Below, piece after piece: positions 61,401-64,000 of a stretch of DNA of 64,000 nt. The position numbers were made by a program, and so were the translations under genes. The notes under the pieces were generated by a model. It saw only the letters and a program-made list of their open reading frames with translations. It made no database searches and had not been told where the DNA came from. Numbering within the stretch: position 1 is the first letter of the stretch; each line of letters starts with the position of its first letter. The stretch comes from Anseranas semipalmata (taxonomy: Eukaryota > Chordata > Aves > Anseriformes > Anseranatidae): NCBI GenBank assembly GCA_013399115.1, contig VXAA01006474.1:918457-982456 (forward strand). Reading direction: 5' to 3'.

Positions 61401-64000
61401 ATAGACAATGCATGTGAGATCTAAAGATTTCCAGATATTTCCAGATACAGTGTCTTCCCCTACAACTTGCAGGAAAAACAGGCTCATGTTTTGCTGGAAT
61501 CTGTCATGAGATGTGCTTTTAAGAAACATTGCTTTTAATGCATCGCTACTTTCCCCAAAACATCTGTTTGCCTGAAAACTCCCAGCCAACTGTACCCACT
61601 TCATCACCCCTGGTGTTCTTAGTCCTGGTACTCTGTCCTGGTTCACTCGGTACTGACTGCTAACCGTCTCCTTTGTTGATGATTGCTCAGGACAAATTTT
61701 CTGAGACATAACAGCTGCCAAAAGGCACTTTTGTGTCTGGCAGAAAATTTACCATAAAAGCATAAAAGCAGTTTTCGCTATGGTTGTGTTCTCCATTTAA
61801 AATTGTGCACTTCAGGCACACGCCTATCTACAGAGACACTACCTGGACTTGTTGTTGTGCAGAGGTTTCATACTGTATGCTGTCTGTATATTGTAGAAAC
61901 TCTGGCATTTGTGAAACCTATCATTAGTCTTATCAACTATATCAAGAAAACATATCAAAGTTACTGTTTTCACAGTAATGTTACAATCCACTGTGTGTCA
62001 CTTAAATTTTTGGGAGCATTGTCACTTGTTCTTTGTCCTGCAATAGCTTGAATCACTCAGTTTGAATGGTATGTTGATTTGTTTTGACGGGAACTGGTCT
62101 GTCTTCCGAGCTCATGAGGGAGATGGCAAAAAAAGTCTTGAGGCCCTCAAAGTTAATCTGAGACTTTACTGCAAATTACTTACCAAGGACAAGAGGAGGC
62201 AGTACCCAAGCTCTGACATGTACATTTGCATGTGTGTGCTGAGTAGTCTGCATGGAGAGCACCACTAATCTTGAGGACCAGTTCAAGTGTATCAATGTAT
62301 GGGGACCAGATACAATGAAAAAACACCTGTATTAAAGACTACTTTAATAGTATGTTTGGGGAAGGTTTGTCCTCTCATTCTCACAATACAATTATGTATA
62401 AAATGTAAGCAACGTTATCATTAACATCTTTCAAATTCTTGCAAAGGTACATTGGGGCATCTTTTTCACAGATGGCCATGAAGAGTACACTTTACATTAA
62501 CATGTATAGCCTTCAGACTTCTAGAACTATTTTTGAAAGAAATCTATTCTCCATTAGCTGTTTTCAGGGGTAATGGCTCACCTGTCCTTGCACATAGCAT
62601 AGTTTGGTTCAGAATTTCCAGACACAACCTTGCCCCACCAAAAAAATCATTTTAGTTTACAAATCCTGAATGGTTTCTTGTTTATGGCAGCACCGAACTG
62701 CCAAAGCTCTATTTCCAGGGTTCCCGTCTGTGAAGCAAATGGACAGAGGATAAAGGAACACCCTGTAGCACTTTCAATCATTATTTTCATTGACCATGTC
62801 TAGGTTAAATAATGGGAAGTATACCTATACCTACACAAAATGCAACTAGTTGTTTTGCATTTCACTCAGCCCCTTAGAATATACCAGTATACCCAAGCAT
62901 CTCAACATTGCTAACCTCTGTAAAATGCAATAGAAAAAACTGGCCTAAACAAACGAAATGTCGATCTGCCTTTTATTAATTTCATTTTTTATCTTCTTGT
63001 ATACAGACGTTTGACAGCTGTGACATTCATGGGCAATGCATTTGAGAAAGAAGACATAAATATTCAGAGACATATTAGAATGCTGTTCAATGTAAGCACC
63101 TGTCTACTTAGTGTTGACAGAAAATCATTTACTTTGCTTTATGCATGTTCTCTCCAGAGACTACAGAGGTCCTATTTTATTTAAAGAGCTGGTCCCAACA
63201 TCAGTACTAGCTCTTGAAAATGCAATATATACAGCTAATTATATTTATTAAGGAAACAATTTTGGTTTATATTTTCAATAATACTTACACAATTTTTTCA
63301 ACCTCTACTTCAAAATCTCTTTCCCATGGGGAACTGAAGGAGGAAAGGGAAAAGGGAACGAGCAGTAGGAAATGCACGACCTCATGATGTCTTTATTTAT
63401 GACATCAGAAAGGATGATATAGAATGTACAATATGAAAATAATAGATCATAAAATATGATAATATTATCCCTATATCAAAAAGGGAACTCTGCCTCATAT
63501 TCCTTTCAATGGCCAGAGCTCAGATAGATAGTTGCACTAACTTTAAGAATTGACATAAATAGAGCTAATTTAAGTAAAAGTTAGGGAAATTGGTCCTCAA
63601 CAGCAGGATGTTTTTAAAAAATAGCTAAATCACTATGAAATGCAGCTTTTCCACTTTTTGATAGTTTGCCAGAAGTCCGGTGGAAACAAGAATCATCTGA
63701 TGACTGGCATTGCTGCAGCTCTCAAAAAAAATCTGTCTTGAGCAAAATAAACACACACATGAAAAATGTGGAAGTCAAGAATTCTAAGCCTGAGAGATTA
63801 TGAATTCCTTAGCATGTACTTCTCCAAAGAGAGAAGACCATTTTACAATGTAGTTGTATTTATGAGAACACAACTCAGAAAGAGCATGATGAGCAAAAGC
63901 CAAGTTTGTACAGCCTCAGTGTACTACTTAATCTTGTGCTTTTTTTTTCTTATGATGAGATAGATCTTCCAGTGTATTCACTGGAAGAAGGGAAGGGAAG
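58401..64000. other. Single-copy AT-rich non-coding DNA
   Basis: No gene or transposon is recognised. A GC-richer patch at 59055-59275 contains an AATAAA signal (near 59212) but no open frame of note. A compact AAGTCCTT/AAGGACTT inverted repeat lies at 59866-59884 with a further copy of the half just after it. Open frames reach 117 codons (61368-61721, minus) without domains. Confidence 0.6.

Noticed and set aside
61368..61721. 117-codon minus-strand open frame
   Set aside because: No recognisable family and no supporting splice or promoter context; likely chance.

Overview
The window looks like bird nuclear DNA. It is AT-rich throughout. It carries several copies of the avian CR1 LINE, recognised by their conserved 3' ends and their tails built from ATTCTATG or ATTCTGTG units. 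It also has two LTR-type elements of the kind spread through bird genomes. No operon-like gene packing, CpG island, tRNA, rRNA or CRISPR array was seen. Gallus-like versus Neoaves origin cannot be settled from the text alone; the solo-LTR family at about 18.3-19.2 kb makes me lean towards Neoaves.

I found no protein-coding gene that I can defend. Most open frames are below 140 codons, lack recognisable domains and are what AT-rich non-coding DNA gives by chance. The window is therefore either intergenic (a gene desert) or the inside of a very long intron. The only coding sequence with recognisable homology belongs to mobile elements: a CR1 reverse-transcriptase fragment with frameshifts and a stop (about 38.94-39.92 kb), and a short pol remnant of an endogenous retrovirus (24.47-24.91 kb).

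Layout: 1-15 kb is single-copy AT-rich DNA with simple repeats and a few enhancer-like patches. A CR1 tail lies at 15.9 kb. A solo LTR with an internal purine expansion covers 18.28-19.2 kb. A retroviral LTR, an 815-base assembly gap and a truncated pol piece cover 23.35-24.91 kb. An old, diverged CR1 lies at 29.9-30.4 kb. Two minus-strand CR1 tails lie at 35.2 and 37.0 kb. A strong, isolated inverted repeat lies at 38.50-38.60 kb, directly followed by a longer plus-strand CR1 that is broken by a 316-base gap (38.94-40.44 kb). A pentanucleotide microsatellite lies at 42.66 kb, and another CR1 tail at 52.8 kb. The rest appears to be single-copy non-coding DNA.

The most interesting signals are non-coding: the 38.5 kb hairpin with 32 paired bases in three blocks, a near-identical direct repeat carrying homeodomain cores at 49.58-49.64 kb, a cluster of nuclear-receptor half-sites at 15.02-15.06 kb, a palindromic CRE site at 34.93 kb, and one possible unannotated exon at 13.16-13.30 kb. 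No new gene system was demonstrated.
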